From CAYFZO01 sp965223735 (lineage in GTDB: Bacteria; Pseudomonadota; Gammaproteobacteria; Poriferisulfidales; Oxydemutatoraceae), in NCBI GenBank assembly GCA_965223735.1, contig OZ245010.1, positions 434,001 through 498,000 of the forward strand: DNA of 64,000 nt, in the 5' to 3' direction. Under the pieces are notes generated by a model. It ran no database searches, was not told the origin of the DNA, and worked only from the letters and a program-made list of their open reading frames with translations. Below are positions 44,775 to 53,700 of this stretch, piece after piece; the stretch's first letter is position 1; each line of letters begins with the position of its first letter. A program made the translations under genes and the position numbers.

Positions 44775-45130
44775 CAACACCCGCAGCGCCGCGAAGCCTT
44801 TACTTTGCGGACTTGTCCGCGGACTTGTTCACGGGCTTGTTCACGGACTTGAGATAAGCGAGGAGGTTCGCGATCTCGGCGTCGCTCTTGAGACCGAGAA
44901 ACAGCATCTTTGTGCCCGGGATGAACACCCTCGGGTTCTTGATCAAAAGGCCGCGTAACAACACCCGTAGCGCTGCGAAGCCTCTACTTTGCGGACTTGT
45001 CCGCGGACTTGTTCACAGGCTTGTTCACGGACTTGAGATAAGCGAGGAGGTTCGCGATCTCGGCGTCGCTCTTGAGACCGAGAAACAGCATCTTTGTGCC
45101 CGGGATGAACACCCTCGGGTTCTTGATCAA
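44763..45130. repeat. 184-bp tandem duplication over the permease and cytochrome c ends
   Basis: Units 44763-44946 and 44947-45130 differ at only four positions, all in the first 75 bases. Each unit carries the last codons of the permease gene (AAGGCCGCGTAA) and the convergent 3' end of the cytochrome c gene. The unit nearer the permease thus leaves an orphan C-terminal cytochrome fragment at 44804-44946 on the minus strand. Confidence 0.93.
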
Positions 45131-45406
45131 TTCGACGATGGTCTTCTCGTCCCACACCACGCCCGACGCTTTCATCTGGTCCGAATAGCCCGGGAAACTC
45201 GCGAGCGTTCCGGCTTTGCGTCCGAATACGCCGTGCAGACTCGGCCCGATCTTTGAGACGTCTTTTTCAGCGGAGTGACATACCTGGCACTTGATAAAGG
45301 CCTTCTTGCCGGCTTCAATATCGGCTGCCGCAACCTGCCCCGCCAGAACCGCGCCGAGCACGACCAGTAACGGCGGAACAACGCCTTTGAATGAGGTGGA
45401 ACGCAT
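44984..45406 (-). CDS. Class I c-type cytochrome
   Basis: A 140-residue periplasmic monohaem cytochrome: signal peptide ending in GQVAAA, haem site CQVCH (C40, C43, H44), IGPSLHGVFGRKAG, and the axial methionine M106 in IPGTKMLFLG. The pattern is that of cytochrome c2/c550 proteins, and the setting suggests it accepts electrons from a PQQ alcohol dehydrogenase. The frame is open to 45553, but the ATG at 45406 gives a clean signal peptide. The lysine-rich tail (VNKPVNKSADKSAK) has small internal repeats, and the whole 3' part is duplicated downstream. Confidence 0.92.
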   Translation of the reverse strand: MRSTSFKGVVPPLLVVLGAVLAGQVAAADIEAGKKAFIKCQVCHSAEKDVSKIGPSLHGVFGRKAGTLASFPGYSDQMKASGVVWDEKTIVELIKNPRVFIPGTKMLFLGLKSDAEIANLLAYLKSVNKPVNKSADKSAK

Positions 45407-45480
45407 CGGATCTCCTGTTTTGGCTGTCGGTTCTTTGTTCAGGGGGCGCAGTTCGACGCCCTCCGCGTGCTGCCCGGACG

Positions 45481-45933
45481 TTATTCGGCGGGCTTTACCC
45501 TGGCCAAGACCGTACAACCGGCGGTCGCCTCTTTCCAGGCCTCGACGTAGCATGAACTGATCTTGTCGCCGCGCTTGTGAACGCGACCGAAGTTATAGCC
45601 CTTGCTGTCGCTCGCGACCCAGGTGAAATGACGGTTGCCGGGATGGATTACGCCGAAAAAGTCCTTGCGCCCTTCGCTGTATTCAAAATGACCTCGGAAG
45701 CGGCGGTCCCGCTGCTCGGTGATGTACACCGTTTTTTCCCATTCCTGAAACCCCTTGAGTTCGGAAACCGTCTGATTGAGGCCATGCCATTCGCCGACCA
45801 GATCAGGAATTTCCTTGTTGCGGTCGCCGCACGCCGTGAGAACCAGCACGCTGATAAAAAGGAGCAGCGGCCGGAAAAGCATACGGCTGATCTCCGGCTT
45901 AAAACTTCCGCCCGCTTCAGGCATTCTGGACAT
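45481..45933 (-). CDS. Lipoprotein of unknown function
   Basis: A 150-residue protein with a hydrophobic MLFRPLLLFISVLVLTAC stretch ending in an LTAC lipobox, followed by a small beta-rich domain (LVGEWHGLNQTVSELKGFQEW, FRGHFEYSEGRKDFFGVIHPG, CYVEAWKE). No family is recognised. The ATG at 45933 follows a strong GGGAGGT site and is chosen; the ATG at 45882, which begins exactly at the signal peptide, is the alternative. It lies 74 bases upstream of the cytochrome gene on the same strand and could be co-expressed with it. Confidence 0.7.
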   Translation of the reverse strand: MSRMPEAGGSFKPEISRMLFRPLLLFISVLVLTACGDRNKEIPDLVGEWHGLNQTVSELKGFQEWEKTVYITEQRDRRFRGHFEYSEGRKDFFGVIHPGNRHFTWVASDSKGYNFGRVHKRGDKISSCYVEAWKEATAGCTVLARVKPAE

Positions 45934-46204
45934 CGCCACCTCCCGCTGTATCACGCCAGCTGAACTGCTGCCGACCTGAATAATATGCCACAACTCCGGC
46001 GCGGCGCCTGAACCGTCCCTCGCCATCCCCGCGGATAACGGCCTTCCGGCTCTAAGCGCACGAAACCACAGAACTTTGTGATTGCCCGCACCATCTCTAA
46101 TGAATAAAGCCCCGTCGGCTTGCCCCGCCTGCCATCCTGCTATAATCCCACCCTGAAGACAACAGCCCCGGCCGGGACACGCCGCCGACTGGAGGAACAC
46201 CGCC

Positions 46205-47029
46205 ATGACCATCGCCCTCACACGCCGCAAATTCCTGATCTCGACCGCCGCCGCGGGTACGGCACTCATCTGCGGGCGGTCGGCCTTCGCGGACGCACCG
46301 TCCGAAGAACAAGCCTGGGACGCGATCCGGGAGCACCTGTTCCGGCAGAAAAAGATCCTCTCCGGCGACGGCGTCGTCAAAGTCATCGCGCCGGTGCGTC
46401 CCCCGAACAGCGGTGATGTGACAGTGCAGATCGAATCGCTGTTTCCGCAAACCCCCGAACGCTTCGTTAAAAAATACTATCTGGTGATTGACGAAAACCC
46501 CTCGCCGGTCGCGGGCGTGTTCACGCTGTCGCCGCAAAGCGGCGTGGCGAACGTCGCCACCCGTATCCGCGTAAACGCCTACAGCGACATGCGCGCGATC
46601 GCGGAGTTCAGCGACGGCAATTTATATATGGATGCGATCTTTGTAAAAGCTTCGGGCGGTTGCTCGGCGCCGCCGATGAAAGTGGACCCGCTGGCGAAAC
46701 TGACGATAGGCAAAGCCACGCTGGTCGATGAAGGAAAAACCGCGAGCGACGCGCATAAATTTCATATCTCGGTAATCCATCCGAGTTACTCGGGCCTGCA
46801 GAAAGACCAACTCACCCATCTTTTCATTCCGCCTCACTACGTCGAGAACATCGAGATCAAAAATCGCGAAGGCGAGATGGTGTTCGCCGTCAACGGCGAT
46901 ATTTCTTTCAGCGAAAACCCGAGTTTCGATTTCCACTACGTGCCACGGCAAAACGACATGCTGTCGGTGAAGATGGTCGATTCGCGCAAGAAAACCTTTG
47001 AATCGCAGTGGCCGGTTCTATCCGCCTGA
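46205..47029 (+). CDS. Quinoprotein dehydrogenase-associated SoxYZ-like carrier
   Basis: A 274-residue periplasmic fusion of SoxY-like and SoxZ-like domains. A twin-arginine-type signal (TRRKFLISTAAAG) precedes the SoxY part, which ends with the carrier cysteine C153 in the GGCSAP motif; the SoxZ part (about 175-274) follows. In sulfur oxidation, SoxYZ carries substrates on this cysteine; fused forms that occur beside PQQ dehydrogenases have an unproven relay role. The ATG at 46205 has GGAGG upstream. It is divergent from the lipoprotein/cytochrome pair. Confidence 0.88.
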   Translation: MTIALTRRKFLISTAAAGTALICGRSAFADAPSEEQAWDAIREHLFRQKKILSGDGVVKVIAPVRPPNSGDVTVQIESLFPQTPERFVKKYYLVIDENPSPVAGVFTLSPQSGVANVATRIRVNAYSDMRAIAEFSDGNLYMDAIFVKASGGCSAPPMKVDPLAKLTIGKATLVDEGKTASDAHKFHISVIHPSYSGLQKDQLTHLFIPPHYVENIEIKNREGEMVFAVNGDISFSENPSFDFHYVPRQNDMLSVKMVDSRKKTFESQWPVLSA

Positions 47030-47126
47030 GCACTAAACCGGCGCCCGGCGCGACACGGTGTCCACCGACGCGATAGAAGATTCGCCGTCGAAACCGGCTC
47101 CCGAATAACCCTCAGCGGTTCAGTCC

Positions 47127-47597
47127 TTGCAGTCCGGCACTCTACTTCAGGAGATCATCACCGCCCTGATCCTGTATATCCAAGCGGAAGTTGGCGTCAT
47201 CGGCGTCATCCCGAACCCCGAAGTCGTATTCCTGCCGCAGAAGCAACTCGAGGCGCTGGCCTGTGAGGACGCCGACTGCAACAACGTCCATGGCTGGTTC
47301 TCCTATAACGACGGCACCATCTACATGGCGCTCGACAACGACATTCACAGAAATCTGTACGACCGCAGCATCCTGTTGCACGAACTTGTACATTACATTC
47401 AGGACCATCAGGAAAAACCGCGCCTGGGCGGCGCCTGCAACACTTGGAAAGCGCGCGAGATAGAGGCGTACGAGGTCCAGTACAAATGGCTGCGCCACAA
47501 TCGGGTGCCGATAAGAACACCCGGCTACAATACGAGACTGGCCCAGCTCGAGAACATGGATTGTCCGAACGAGCCGGAAAGCGGGGGCGTACCTTGA
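47127..47597 (+). CDS. HExxH-motif protein, putative metallopeptidase-like (DUF6647-like)
   Basis: A 156-residue protein with the zinc-peptidase motif HELVHYIQD in the middle, preceded by GTIYMALDND and followed by CNTWKAREIEAYEVQYKWL, where the second glutamate helix would supply a third ligand. Four cysteines (CEDADC, CNTW, MDC) hint at export, but no signal peptide is seen from the TTG at 47127; the true start could lie upstream with a rare codon. I believe similar proteins are annotated as DUF6647. Activity is unproven. It lies 97 bases after the SoxYZ-like gene on the same strand. Confidence 0.65.
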   Translation: MQSGTLLQEIITALILYIQAEVGVIGVIPNPEVVFLPQKQLEALACEDADCNNVHGWFSYNDGTIYMALDNDIHRNLYDRSILLHELVHYIQDHQEKPRLGGACNTWKAREIEAYEVQYKWLRHNRVPIRTPGYNTRLAQLENMDCPNEPESGGVP

Positions 47598-47643
47598 TCC
47601 CGAACCGGGCTGAACCGTGCGAACGGCGCGTCGCCCGCGGGGC

Positions 47644-48327
47644 TTACTTGTCGCGCTCCCGAAGATAGGTCACGACGCCGCGACCGACCGCGAAGAACTT
47701 CTGCTCGAGCAGCACCGGCTGCTCGCACAGGTGGTTCGCAAGCGCTTCGCGTTCTTCAAATACCCGCACGTCCCAGGTCTGGCGCGCCTGGAGGTCTTCG
47801 AGTGCACCCGCGTCGGGAACTTCCCGGGTTCTGAGCACTTCGATCTTCTTCGCCTGCTCTTCTATGCGCTTGAGCATCAGTTGCTGGCGCGCACTGAACC
47901 TTGCGATGCCTTCAATCACGCGGTCGCGCTTGTAGTTGGTCAGATCACGGAGCGCAACGACCAGATGAGTCGCGGTGCGTTGCAGGTCTTCGCTCTGCGC
48001 CTCCAGAAACTTTCGGATCTGCTCACGCGCCTGTTCGGGTGTCACCGCACGCTCGGTGATGCGATCAACCAACTCCCACGCTTGCGGGGCGTCATTGCGT
48101 TCGACGCCTTCGGCAACTTCGTGCGGCCAGAACGTGCCGACTGAAACCTCGGGCTGATAACGCTGCACGCAGGGCCAACCTTCGGGCGCCGCCGACGGCG
48201 GTTGCGCCGACGCTGTGCCGATTATCAGCAAAGCGACCACCGCACCGGGAAATCCGCTGCCCGGGACGCGACGATCGCCTGATGACAATAATAAACGGCG
48301 GTGATGGCAGGTATAAAAATTTTTCAT
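47644..48327 (-). CDS. Exported helical protein of unknown function
   Basis: A 227-residue protein with an N-terminal hydrophobic segment (GAVVALLIIGTASAQ) that looks like a signal peptide, then a cysteine-containing start of the mature part (EGWPCVQRYQPEVSVGTFWPHE), and a long, charged alpha-helical region with likely coiled coil (about 110-215, KRIEEQAKKIEVLRTREV). The frame is open to 48363; the ATG at 48327 is chosen for a normal signal length, although its n-region is long. It is divergent from the NitT/TauT-type ABC operon. I do not recognise a family. Confidence 0.65.
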   Translation of the reverse strand: MKNFYTCHHRRLLLSSGDRRVPGSGFPGAVVALLIIGTASAQPPSAAPEGWPCVQRYQPEVSVGTFWPHEVAEGVERNDAPQAWELVDRITERAVTPEQAREQIRKFLEAQSEDLQRTATHLVVALRDLTNYKRDRVIEGIARFSARQQLMLKRIEEQAKKIEVLRTREVPDAGALEDLQARQTWDVRVFEEREALANHLCEQPVLLEQKFFAVGRGVVTYLRERDK

Positions 48328-48380
48328 AGACGGCGTGACACAGCAGTTCAGGCGACGAGCCACTTTACCAGACTGATATA

Positions 48381-49391
48381 ATGAGCAGATATCACGCCGG
48401 ATCAGCCTTCCTGATGCTGCACATAAAGCCGTCTGCTCTGCTGCTGTTCGCCCTGTGGCTGGGCGCGTCGCCGTTATACGCGCTTGAACCGGTGCAGGTC
48501 GGCACGCTCAAATTCGGCACGGTCAACTGGGAACTCGACACCGCGACCCACCACGGGCTCGACCGTAAGCACGGCATCGCGATCAAAGTCACATCATTTG
48601 CGAACAAACAGGCAACGCACATCGTGTTCCAGAGCGGGGAGGTTGATATGATCGTCACCGACTGGCTGTGGGTGTCGCGCCTGCGCGCCGAAGGCAAGCC
48701 CTACCGATTCATTCCCTACTCGTCGGCGCTCGGCGCGATCATGGTGCCCCCCGACTCCGCGGCGAAAGACCTGCGCGACCTGCGCGGCATGCATCTCGGC
48801 GTCGCCGGCGGCGCGTACGACAAGAGCTGGCTGTTGTTGCGCGCCTGGGCGCGCAAGCAGTACCGTTTCGACCCATCCGATGAAGTGGAAGTGCATTACG
48901 CCGCCCCTCCCCTGCTCAACGGCCAGATCGAGCGCGGCAAACTGGACGCGGTGCTGAACTTCTGGCATTACAGCGCGCGCCTTGAAGCACAAGGCTACCG
49001 CCGCCTGCGCGAAATGAGCGAAGTCAGCGGCGACCTCACAGAACGCGGCACGGTGCCGATGGTCGGCTACGTCTTCAGGGAGGACTGGGAGAAACGCACC
49101 CCCGGCGGCGTCAGCAGGTTTGACGCGGCGATCCGCGAGGCGCGCGCAAAGTTGCTGCACGACGACGCCGAATGGGAACGCCTGCGCCCGCAGATGCGGA
49201 TTGAAAACGAGAAATCGTTCCGTGCCCTGCGCGACCGTTATCGCGAAGGCGTACCGCGGCCCTGGAGCGCCGACGACACCGCCAACGCGGAACGATTGAT
49301 GCAAGTGCTCGTAAACATCGGCGGCGATAAACTGACCGGCGGCCACCCCAACCTCAGCGCAGGCACTTTCTGGCAACAGCCTCCTGAATAA
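48381..49391 (+). CDS. NitT/TauT-type ABC substrate-binding protein
   Basis: A 336-residue periplasmic binding protein: signal peptide around LLLFALWLGASPLYA, then the SsuA/TauA-like fold with VGTLKFGTVNWELDTATHHGLDRKHGI, VDMIVTDWLWVSRLRAEG and LRDLRGMHLGVAGGAYDKSW. Together with the downstream permease and ATPase it forms a complete importer. The ligand is unknown; the surroundings suggest something used in PQQ-linked alcohol oxidation. A TATAAT at 48377-48382 overlaps the first ATG; if it is the -10 box, translation would start at the ATG at 48414, directly before the signal peptide. Confidence 0.85.
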   Translation: MSRYHAGSAFLMLHIKPSALLLFALWLGASPLYALEPVQVGTLKFGTVNWELDTATHHGLDRKHGIAIKVTSFANKQATHIVFQSGEVDMIVTDWLWVSRLRAEGKPYRFIPYSSALGAIMVPPDSAAKDLRDLRGMHLGVAGGAYDKSWLLLRAWARKQYRFDPSDEVEVHYAAPPLLNGQIERGKLDAVLNFWHYSARLEAQGYRRLREMSEVSGDLTERGTVPMVGYVFREDWEKRTPGGVSRFDAAIREARAKLLHDDAEWERLRPQMRIENEKSFRALRDRYREGVPRPWSADDTANAERLMQVLVNIGGDKLTGGHPNLSAGTFWQQPPE

Positions 49392-49472
49392 CATCATGCC
49401 ACTCCCAATCCTGAGCGAATTCGCACCCTGAAGCGTCCGGCAACAACCTCCCGAATAACGCCATGCCACCCC
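49372..49472. repeat. Imperfect 67-bp-period direct repeat at the end of the binding-protein gene
   Basis: A stretch of about 34 bases covering the last codons of the gene (GGCAACAGCCTCCTGAATAA, 49372 on) recurs at 49439 as GGCAACAACCTCCCGAATAA with a few changes, 67 bases later. The second copy is non-coding. It resembles a decayed local duplication. Confidence 0.75.
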
Positions 49473-49636
49473 CGAACTGCACACAAGCTTGGCGCTGCAA
49501 CGTGCCACCGCACCGGGGCGGACGCGCCCTCGCACGCGCTGACTCAACGCCTCGGCCTGCTGATTCCTACGACCGGACACAACGCAGGATGCCGCTCCCG
49601 ATCCGCGCACAGACCCGGCAGGCATAACAGCCTTCG

Positions 49637-50386
49637 ATGAGCCTCCGGCACCTGCCCATCGTTCCCGTCGCCTCGATCTCGGCGCTGCTGCTGCTGTGGT
49701 ATCTGGCCTCGGTCACGTTCGGCGCGGAATCACTGCCTTCGCCGCTTGCGGTGCTCACGGTGATTTTGCGCGAGGCCGCCGCCGGCGAGTTGTTCGTACA
49801 CACCGGCTTTACATTGTGGCGGGTGGTCGCAAGCTTCACGATCTCGATGGTGGTCGGCATCACCATCGGTCTGCTGATGGGCGGCTTCAGGAAGGTCGAT
49901 ACCGCGCTCGACCCCTGGCTGCTGTTCTTCCTGAACATCCCGGCGCTGGTGATCATCATTCTTGCCTACATCTGGATGGGGCTGACCGAGATCGCGGCGA
50001 TCACCGCGGTCGCGATCAACAAGATCCCGAACGTCGTCGTCACGATCCGCGAAGGCGCGCGCGCGATGAACCGCGACCTGCAGGAGATGGCGACGGTGTT
50101 CCGCTTCAGCAGATGGAAAAGGCTGCGCCACATCGTCATCCCCGAACTCGCGCCATACATCGCGGCGGCGACGCGCTCGGGCATCGCGCTGATCTGGAAG
50201 ATCGTGCTCGTGGTCGAGCTGCTCGGGCGCAGCAACGGCGTCGGCTTCCAGTTGCATCTGCACTTCCAGTTATTTGATATCGCCTCGATCATCGCCTGGG
50301 GGCTGACTTTCGTGATCATCATGCAATTTGTCGAGTTGTTCCTGATCCAGCCGTTCGAGACCCACGTGAACAAATGGCGCAAATGA
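49637..50386 (+). CDS. NitT/TauT-type ABC transporter permease
   Basis: A 249-residue inner-membrane protein of the SsuC/TauC type with about six helices. It has an N-terminal helix (VASISALLLLWYLASVTFG), VVGITIGLLMGGF, FLNIPALVIIILAYIWMG, and the EAA loop in FRFSRWKRLRHIVIPELAPYIAAATRSGIALIWKIVLVVELLG. It follows the binding-protein gene after 245 bases containing repeats, and overlaps the ATPase gene by 13 bases. Confidence 0.9.
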   Translation: MSLRHLPIVPVASISALLLLWYLASVTFGAESLPSPLAVLTVILREAAAGELFVHTGFTLWRVVASFTISMVVGITIGLLMGGFRKVDTALDPWLLFFLNIPALVIIILAYIWMGLTEIAAITAVAINKIPNVVVTIREGARAMNRDLQEMATVFRFSRWKRLRHIVIPELAPYIAAATRSGIALIWKIVLVVELLGRSNGVGFQLHLHFQLFDIASIIAWGLTFVIIMQFVELFLIQPFETHVNKWRK

Positions 50387-51165
50387 ACACCGCGGCGAAC
50401 CTCGATATCGGCGCCGCGCCGATGCGCGTCGATATTGAGCACAAGAGTTTCACGCAACACGACGGCGGCGAGACAGTGGTGCTGCAAAACGTCGCGTTTG
50501 AGATGCGGCCCAGGGAACTGGTGGTGCTGACCGGCCCCTCAGGCTGCGGCAAGACCACCCTGCTCAAGCTCATTGCGGGCCTCGACCGCGACTACCGGGG
50601 CAACATTTCGCTGCCGCAACCGCACGGCGACCAGCTCACGTTGTCGTGCATGTTCCAGGAGCCCCGGCTGTTGCCGTGGCGGACGGTGCGCGAAAACGTC
50701 CAACTGGTGTTACCGCCCACATTGTCGCCCACGCAACAGCACGACCGGATCGAATGGCTGCTCGACAACATGGAACTGTCGTACGCGGCCGACAGTTACC
50801 CGCCGTCGCTGTCGATGGGCATGGCGCGCCGCGCCGCACTCGCGCGCGCGTTCGCGGTCGAGACGCCGCTGCTGATCATGGACGAGCCGTTCTCGTCGAT
50901 AGACGAGCGCACCGCCATCCGCCTGCGCAAACTGCTGCTGTCGCAACTACAGACGTCCCCGCGCACGATGTTGTTCGTGACGCACAACCTGCGCGAGGCG
51001 TTGTTCCTCGCCGACCGTCTGCTGCTGCTGTCGCAACGCCCGTCGACGCTGGTCGCCGACCGGTTGCTACAACCCGCAAGAAGCAACGGCTCCGGGCGCC
51101 CGGCCGACCTGGTCGAGCGCCTGCGCGACGAGACGCTGAAGCAGTTCCCGGATATCCTGGGATGA
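50374..51165 (+). CDS. NitT/TauT-type ABC transporter ATP-binding protein
   Basis: A 263-residue ATPase of the SsuB/TauB kind: Walker A GPSGCGKTT, Q-loop CMFQEPRLLPWRTVRENV, signature region SLSMGMARRAALARAFA (the usual LSGGM reads LSMGM here), Walker B LLIMDEPFSSID and switch TMLFVTHNLREA. It starts within the permease gene (13-base overlap), so the two are probably co-translated. Glycine-to-methionine changes in the signature are unusual but may still support ATP hydrolysis. Confidence 0.9.
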   Translation: MAQMNTAANLDIGAAPMRVDIEHKSFTQHDGGETVVLQNVAFEMRPRELVVLTGPSGCGKTTLLKLIAGLDRDYRGNISLPQPHGDQLTLSCMFQEPRLLPWRTVRENVQLVLPPTLSPTQQHDRIEWLLDNMELSYAADSYPPSLSMGMARRAALARAFAVETPLLIMDEPFSSIDERTAIRLRKLLLSQLQTSPRTMLFVTHNLREALFLADRLLLLSQRPSTLVADRLLQPARSNGSGRPADLVERLRDETLKQFPDILG

Positions 51166-51681
51166 ACAGGCTGACGAAACTTACAAAACAAGCCGCCGTC
51201 GGGAGGCACTTCCGGCTCGGGAAACACGGCAGATACACTCGCGGGGAATTGTCTGTCGTTTACATTATTAATGTTCTGTTCCGACGAAAAGCCCGCCCCG
51301 ATCCGGAAATAAGCAAAGTCAACTGATCCCGGCGCCGGGAGGGCAAACCGCCCATCCCCGGTCGGGAACGCAACGCCCGCCAAAGCCCGGTCGCAAGTTG
51401 ATCACCGAGATGTGGTGCAGTTCGACGGAAGCCTGACTGTCCGGCTAAGCGATTGATCTATAGTGGAAATACCCATCTTTTCCGGCAAATTTACCGCCGG
51501 ATCAGCCGCCTGACTGTTGCGAAAATACAACCCCTTGTGGTGAAAAACCTTTACTTTATCCTTTTGGGCTATATACTTTCGAGGTACATGCGCTGGCCGG
51601 AGGCTGATCGTTCATCGTCCGACAAGCGCGAAAGGTTTAACCAACTTTTCAGAAATTGATCTGAAAATGGAGTGAATAGCA
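51166..51681. other. Intergenic region upstream of the porin gene
   Basis: No gene is recognised in these 516 bases. The second half is AT-richer and carries a candidate porin promoter (51550-51577). The ribosome binding site region just before 51682 reads AATGGAGTGAATAGCA. Confidence 0.5.
51550..51577 (+). promoter_or_regulatory. Candidate promoter of the porin gene
   Basis: TTTACT (-35) and TATACT (-10) are spaced by 16 bases in an AT-rich stretch about 105 bases before the porin ATG. The match to the sigma70 consensus is moderate, so this is a suggestion only. Confidence 0.35.
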
Positions 51682-53025
51682 ATGAAAAGGAGAATTGCAT
51701 CAATTCTGGTGTGCCTGAGCGCTGCAATGTTTGGAGCCTCAACCGCGCACGCCGCTTTCGAGGGCCTGTCCATGATGCGCATGGGCGACTTTGAAGTCGA
51801 TTTCAGCGGCAACGTCAACGCGTTCTTCACGAACGGTGAATGCGATCCGGACGTCGAAGGCCAAAAGGTTGCACACGGTCTGGCTTGTGGTTCGGATGGT
51901 GTGGACAAAGACTTTGGCGACGTCAGGGACGGCCTGTTGCCATCGTGGTTCAACTTCTCGGCGGCGACGACGACCGACGGAGGCATCCGTACCGGCGTTC
52001 ATCTGAGTTTCCAGCCGGGCACTGACACTAATTCACCATTTACCAAGTCTTTAGACGGCGCACTCGGTCAGGGGAGCGTCAACTTCCGTCAGGTGTTCCT
52101 GACGTTCGGCAACGACAGCATGGGCACGTTCAAGATCGGCCGCGACCTCGGCGTCTATGGTTCCGACGCGATCCTGAACGACATGACCCTGCTCGGCGTC
52201 GGTTCAGGCGCTAGTGGCAGAGGCCATACGACGCTCGGCCGGATCGGCGTCGGTTACCTGTACGCCGACTGGAAAGCCCAGGTGCAGTACACGTCGCCGG
52301 ACTTCAACGGCTTCAAGTTCACCGCGGCGATCGTGGACCCCTGGGGGGTCGGTTCATTGGCTAACAAACCTCCGGACGAACCGGGCCCCACATTCAGCGC
52401 CAGCGCGGTTGACAGCGATGGCGATGGCCAGGAAGCCGACACCTACGGCTTTGAAGCCAAAGTCAACTACAACACCGCGTATGAAGGCGGATCGCTCGGC
52501 CTGTGGGCGAGTTACATCACGCAAAGCATCGACTTTGAAGGCACTCTGGATGACTTCCCCGCCGGCGGTAATACCTTTACAGGGGACAGCAGCGCGGATG
52601 CCGACGGTTATGACATCGGCGCGAAACTCACGTTCGGCAACTTTGACCTCGTAGCCTATTACTACGACGGCGAAGGCATCGGCACGACCTCGTTCCTGCT
52701 CGACGCGATCGACCTCACCGGCGACGAGCGCGATTCGGACGGTTATTATCTGCAAGCGCGCTTTCGCCTGCCGGGCGGCACGCTGCTCGGCGCGAGCGTC
52801 GGCGAGAGCAATCTCGACGAGACTGCTCTTGACAAAGCACGCCTTGCCGGCGACCCCACCTACAACCTCGTCGAGACCAACGAGTCGTGGATCATCGGCG
52901 CGTATCATCCGATCGGCGAAGCTTTGAACCTCGTGGTTGAATATACCAATACTGAATCCGAGGCGCACAACGGCTACGAAGCCGAGGAAGACAGTCTCGC
53001 GATCGGCGCGATCATGTTCTTTTGA
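51682..53025 (+). CDS. Outer-membrane porin
   Basis: A 447-residue Gram-negative porin. Signal peptide MKRRIASILVCLSAAMFGASTAHA is followed by alternating beta strands (FEVDFSGNVNAFFTN, GSVNFRQVFLTFGNDSMGTFKIGRDLGVYGSDAILNDMTLLG, as in trimeric porins of this type) and a final strand DSLAIGAIMFF ending in phenylalanine, the outer-membrane insertion signal. Acidic loops rich in Asp (SDGDGQEADTYG, SSADADGYDIG) suggest cation preference. It follows the ABC operon, has its own likely promoter, and ends at a strong terminator. Confidence 0.88.
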   Translation: MKRRIASILVCLSAAMFGASTAHAAFEGLSMMRMGDFEVDFSGNVNAFFTNGECDPDVEGQKVAHGLACGSDGVDKDFGDVRDGLLPSWFNFSAATTTDGGIRTGVHLSFQPGTDTNSPFTKSLDGALGQGSVNFRQVFLTFGNDSMGTFKIGRDLGVYGSDAILNDMTLLGVGSGASGRGHTTLGRIGVGYLYADWKAQVQYTSPDFNGFKFTAAIVDPWGVGSLANKPPDEPGPTFSASAVDSDGDGQEADTYGFEAKVNYNTAYEGGSLGLWASYITQSIDFEGTLDDFPAGGNTFTGDSSADADGYDIGAKLTFGNFDLVAYYYDGEGIGTTSFLLDAIDLTGDERDSDGYYLQARFRLPGGTLLGASVGESNLDETALDKARLAGDPTYNLVETNESWIIGAYHPIGEALNLVVEYTNTESEAHNGYEAEEDSLAIGAIMFF

Positions 53026-53052
53026 TCGCCGCGACATCGCTTGAATATGACA

Positions 53053-53086
53053 GGAGCGCGGGCAACCCCCGCGCTCCTTTTATTTT
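53053..53086 (+). terminator. Rho-independent terminator after the porin gene
   Basis: GGAGCGCGGG and CCCGCGCTCC form a perfect 10-bp GC-rich stem with a five-base loop, followed by a T-rich run (TTTTATTTT). It starts 28 bases after the porin stop codon. Confidence 0.92.
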
Positions 53087-53254
53087 GTATCCGGTTTTAT
53101 ATTCCTTTCTTTCCAATGACCGGTTGCAGTTTCAGTCATCGGTCACCGATGCCACGGTGACGCTCGCGAGCGAGGCGTTGCCGACGATTTAGTCAATCCC
53201 CAAATAAACCCCGAAAATTTCTCACCCGGGCGAGCGCCCGGATCAATCTCACTG

Positions 53255-53678
53255 TTAAGAATATGAAACCCCAACAGGGGTTGCCGCCAGTCTGATCTTG
53301 ACCGGGGTCTTTGGGGGCGTGATTTCAAGACGATCGAGGTTTATATGCTCTCTCTGCCGACGCTGGTCGAGCTTGCCGTCCATGTCATCAACTCTGGTGT
53401 TCGACTCATCCACTTTTTCAGTCAGATTTCTGATGACGGTCTCAAATGTTCCGCCACGTCGGTCTTGAGTGCTCCAATATCCTCCCCGATGACCCCGATG
53501 TTCCCCTTCAGTTCCTCGCCCGAATTCTCCACTTGTTTCAAGCGCGTTTGAGCTGCCGCCAGACCTGTAGAGTCGTCGAAAACAGTTTTACACCCCAAGA
53601 GATCATTGCAACAATGAGCAATGCCCCAATGGTTTCAAACATGCGCCAGCGCAGTTTGCGCTCTTTTCCCCCGTTCAT
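53255..53678 (-). pseudogene. Frameshifted membrane-anchored coiled-coil protein
   Basis: Reading the minus strand from the ATG at 53678 gives a basic start and a membrane helix (FETIGALLIVAMISWGVKLF) and then stops out of frame. The second frame continues with a coiled-coil stretch (STGLAAAQTRLKQVENSGEEL, GEDIGALKTDVAE), and a third with VIRNLTEKVDESNTRVDDMDGKLDQRRQ before a stop at 53255. Two frameshifts thus break what was one gene of about 140 codons. No family name is assigned; it has the layout of small phage-like or XhlA-like membrane proteins. Confidence 0.65.
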
Positions 53679-53700
53679 CAGGGGATTGTATTCTTAGGGG

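Noticed and set aside
44804..44946. Second cytochrome c gene
   Set aside because: Only the C-terminal third is present, produced by the 184-bp duplication; no haem-binding motif.
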